Positions 62,177 to 64,000 of a stretch of DNA of 64,000 bases are shown here, piece after piece. The stretch is from the NCBI GenBank assembly GCA_002811645.1, contig PDIP01000035.1:216644-280643 (forward strand), in the 5' to 3' direction. The translations under genes and the position numbers were made by a program. How positions within the stretch are numbered: the stretch's first letter is position 1; each line of letters begins with the position of its first letter. The notes under the pieces were generated by a model, which saw nothing but the letters and a program-made list of their open reading frames with translations, searched no databases and was not told where the DNA came from. This DNA is from Corallochytrium limacisporum. Taxonomy: Eukaryota > Opisthokonta.

Positions 62177-63613
62177 CTATGCGGCATATGCTTCGCTTTC
62201 TATCTGCTCAATACGCATCTTGAGTTTCATACACTCTTCAATCTGACTCTGCAGTGTCTCCTGGAGTGCCTGTTTCTCATCCTCGACATCGCCCAGGCGA
62301 TCCCGAAGCATTTTGAGGGCGGCACTTTGCTCGCGTTCCCCCCCGCCTTCTCCCAGAACGGATTGCAATGTCGAAATCTGCTCATCTTTCGTCTTTATCT
62401 CCATTTCAAGGTCCACTAGGCGCTCGGTGCGGCTTCGCATGACCTCAATCTCCTTGTTCTTTTCGTACAAGGAATTCTCAGCCGCAGAAATTTTCTTGAG
62501 GTACTCTTCGATTTCGTCGTCCAATACCTGGCCAACTCGCCTCTGCTCCGCTTCCATGTGCTCATTATGCATGACAAGGTCACGTTTAGATTGACGAGTG
62601 CTCTCCAAAATCTCACGCAAGTAATGCAGCTCCGCTTGTTGGGCCGGGGTGAGGTTCGGATTCTGCAAGGGGTTGAAGCTCTGGCCCCGCTCGCTGCCGG
62701 ACTTCCTGCGCTCTGCATCCAAGTTGCGAATTGCCATGGGGGTCTGACCGGCTCGGTCGGCGAGCTCGTCAATCTGCTTTTGCAAATCCTCGTTGGCATT
62801 CTTCAGAGCGACATTCTTAGCCTTGACACTCCGAATCTTCTCCCGATATCGCTCACTGTCGCGCACGAGACTGTCCTGAACCTTGGCCGTAATCTCTGCC
62901 TCCGCCTTCCACTGCTTCTGCACGTCCTCAAGCTGCTTCTCCAAACCTTCTATGATCTTTTTCAATTCTTCAGTGCCACGGGTCGCTTCTGTAATCTGTT
63001 TGTCCTTCTCCTGTATGCTGGCTTCCAAGGCAACCTTGCTGTCCAACAGTTCTTTTTGTGTTACCGCGCTCCGGTCCTCCATTTCGTCCATGATAAGAAG
63101 CAACTGGTTGATATGACGCTGCTCAGTCCGCAGAACCACAATGTTTCGATCAAGTTTATCAACCTCCTGTTTTACACTAACTTTCTGTGCCTCGTTCTGC
63201 GCGGCCACGCGGGACATAGACTGCAGTTGATAGCGCACGGCGCTCTTGTTGTTGGAATCCTCCTGGTTCTCAGCTAACCGCTTCTCCAACTTTTTCCGGC
63301 GCTGTTCCGGTTTGGACTTGATAATCAGCTCAAGTGCTTCAAAAGACGCCTCGAAGAGCTGTTCCATGTTTTGCCGTTCCCGTGCTCCCAGGGGCCCCCG
63401 CGGTGACTGGTGTTCCAAGTTGCTGAGCAACGAGCTTAAGTTTGCCGAAGAAGTTCTAGTGGTCGTTTGGGCCTTAAATCCACCGCTACCCATGCTGTCA
63501 TTTCTACTGAGCGCCTTACCATTTTCCGGGGGCATGAAACTGTCTCCCTCTGGGACTTTACCGTCCTCGTCGTGGGATTTGGCTCCCTTCGAAAGGTTGC
63601 GAAACCGCTTCAT
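62177..63613 (-). CDS. Coiled-coil protein, unrecognised
   Basis: The 478-aa product has a basic, Ser-rich head (residues 1-85; MKRFRNLSKGAK) and then an almost uninterrupted coiled coil (about 90-470), with one break near residues 295-320 (Pro/Asn/Gln-rich PLQNPNLTPAQQ). It has no domain that I recognise. It is probably a cytoskeletal, centrosomal or trafficking scaffold; that is inference. The start ATG is the first in frame. It is convergent with PSMD12. Confidence 0.8.
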   Translation of the reverse strand: MKRFRNLSKGAKSHDEDGKVPEGDSFMPPENGKALSRNDSMGSGGFKAQTTTRTSSANLSSLLSNLEHQSPRGPLGARERQNMEQLFEASFEALELIIKSKPEQRRKKLEKRLAENQEDSNNKSAVRYQLQSMSRVAAQNEAQKVSVKQEVDKLDRNIVVLRTEQRHINQLLLIMDEMEDRSAVTQKELLDSKVALEASIQEKDKQITEATRGTEELKKIIEGLEKQLEDVQKQWKAEAEITAKVQDSLVRDSERYREKIRSVKAKNVALKNANEDLQKQIDELADRAGQTPMAIRNLDAERRKSGSERGQSFNPLQNPNLTPAQQAELHYLREILESTRQSKRDLVMHNEHMEAEQRRVGQVLDDEIEEYLKKISAAENSLYEKNKEIEVMRSRTERLVDLEMEIKTKDEQISTLQSVLGEGGGEREQSAALKMLRDRLGDVEDEKQALQETLQSQIEECMKLKMRIEQIESEAYAA

Positions 63614-64000
63614 GTTGCTTGGTATGTGCCGGGTATTCTAGGGTAGACTGCTACCGTGCTCTTAAATTCTGTGAGTTGGAACCTTCTTTAAGATTCGTGC
63701 CATAGTTTTGCTCAATGTTCTCTTGTCATGCTCCCCAAGATCGAACCAACCTCTCTTGGCCTGTGGCCGCTTCCTGACACTATCAGTGTTCTCGTCTATC
63801 AGAAACTTCACTCACATGCAATTTAACTACCCAGCATATTCATTGCACCTGGCTGCATCAATTTTCTCTGTTTGTCACGAAAATCTAAACACAGATTGAG
63901 AAACCGACTCCTCAATGGCAAACGCAGCACCTGACCCTTTTCCCTGTACATTGCCTATGCCCCCCTCTAGGCCGCCAACCCCCAATTCTCTCCCCCCCCC
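63614..64000. other. Upstream region of coiled-coil gene, to window end
   Basis: No gene is recognised. The last bases are a C9 tract (63992-64000), which may continue past the window end. Confidence 0.6.

Noticed and set aside
1-64000. CRISPR arrays, bacterial operons, prophage or insertion sequences
   Set aside because: No spaced direct repeats, transposase or integrase signatures; genes are eukaryotic and singly transcribed.

Overview
The window looks like nuclear DNA from an intron-poor unicellular eukaryote. About 23 recognisable genes lie on both strands, nearly all as single uninterrupted ORFs, with TAA, TAG and TGA all used as stops. All recognised products are eukaryotic: exportin-1, cyclin C, Rpn5, EMC6, DUS2, RNase H2 subunit C, SCAMP, TACC, GNB1L/ASA1. 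Animal-type class I aldolase, a CHID1-like protein, a TACC protein, SCAMP, 4EHP and a p67phox-like NADPH-oxidase regulator occurring with a ClpB/Hsp104 disaggregase (lost from animals) suggest a protist near the opisthokonts, possibly a unicellular holozoan. That placement is inference from gene content; no phylogeny was run.

Layout, left to right: possible weak coding and a 199-bp N gap (1-1976); LIM protein (+); cyclin C (+) facing EMC6 (-); 4EHP (+) facing glutaminyl-peptide cyclotransferase (-); a possible small membrane protein (-); class I aldolase (+) facing a four-TM protein (-); a 7-kb stretch with no recognisable gene; exportin-1 (+) facing an orphan nuclear-type protein (-); a 3-kb low-complexity stretch; a coiled-coil protein (+) facing DNA ligase I (-); DUS2 (-); an ABHD13/Bem46-like hydrolase (+) facing valyl-tRNA synthetase (-); TACC (+) facing RNase H2C (-); CHID1 (-); a 4.8-kb empty stretch; SCAMP (-); ClpB/Hsp104 (+) facing a histidine phosphatase (-); p67phox/NoxR-like (+) facing GNB1L/ASA1 (-); Rpn5/PSMD12 (+) facing a coiled-coil protein (-).

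Two genome-level patterns stand out. Genes are arranged mainly as tail-to-tail pairs with short 3' gaps (84-170 bp in most) separated by long head-to-head upstream regions. Those upstream regions, but not the coding sequences or the convergent 3' gaps, carry poly(dG:dC) tracts of 9-14 bp, several forming C-run/G-run palindromes.

The genes form no dedicated pathway; they are housekeeping, secretory-pathway, cytoskeletal and stress genes. The most interesting gene-level observations are: (1) a candidate alternatively spliced C-terminal extension of the ClpB disaggregase, containing a perfect 54-bp tandem duplication; (2) a long AUG-less open extension upstream of DNA ligase I that reads like a mitochondrial presequence, with a shorter one on valyl-tRNA synthetase; (3) a p67phox-like protein that ends in PB1 with no visible SH3 domain.
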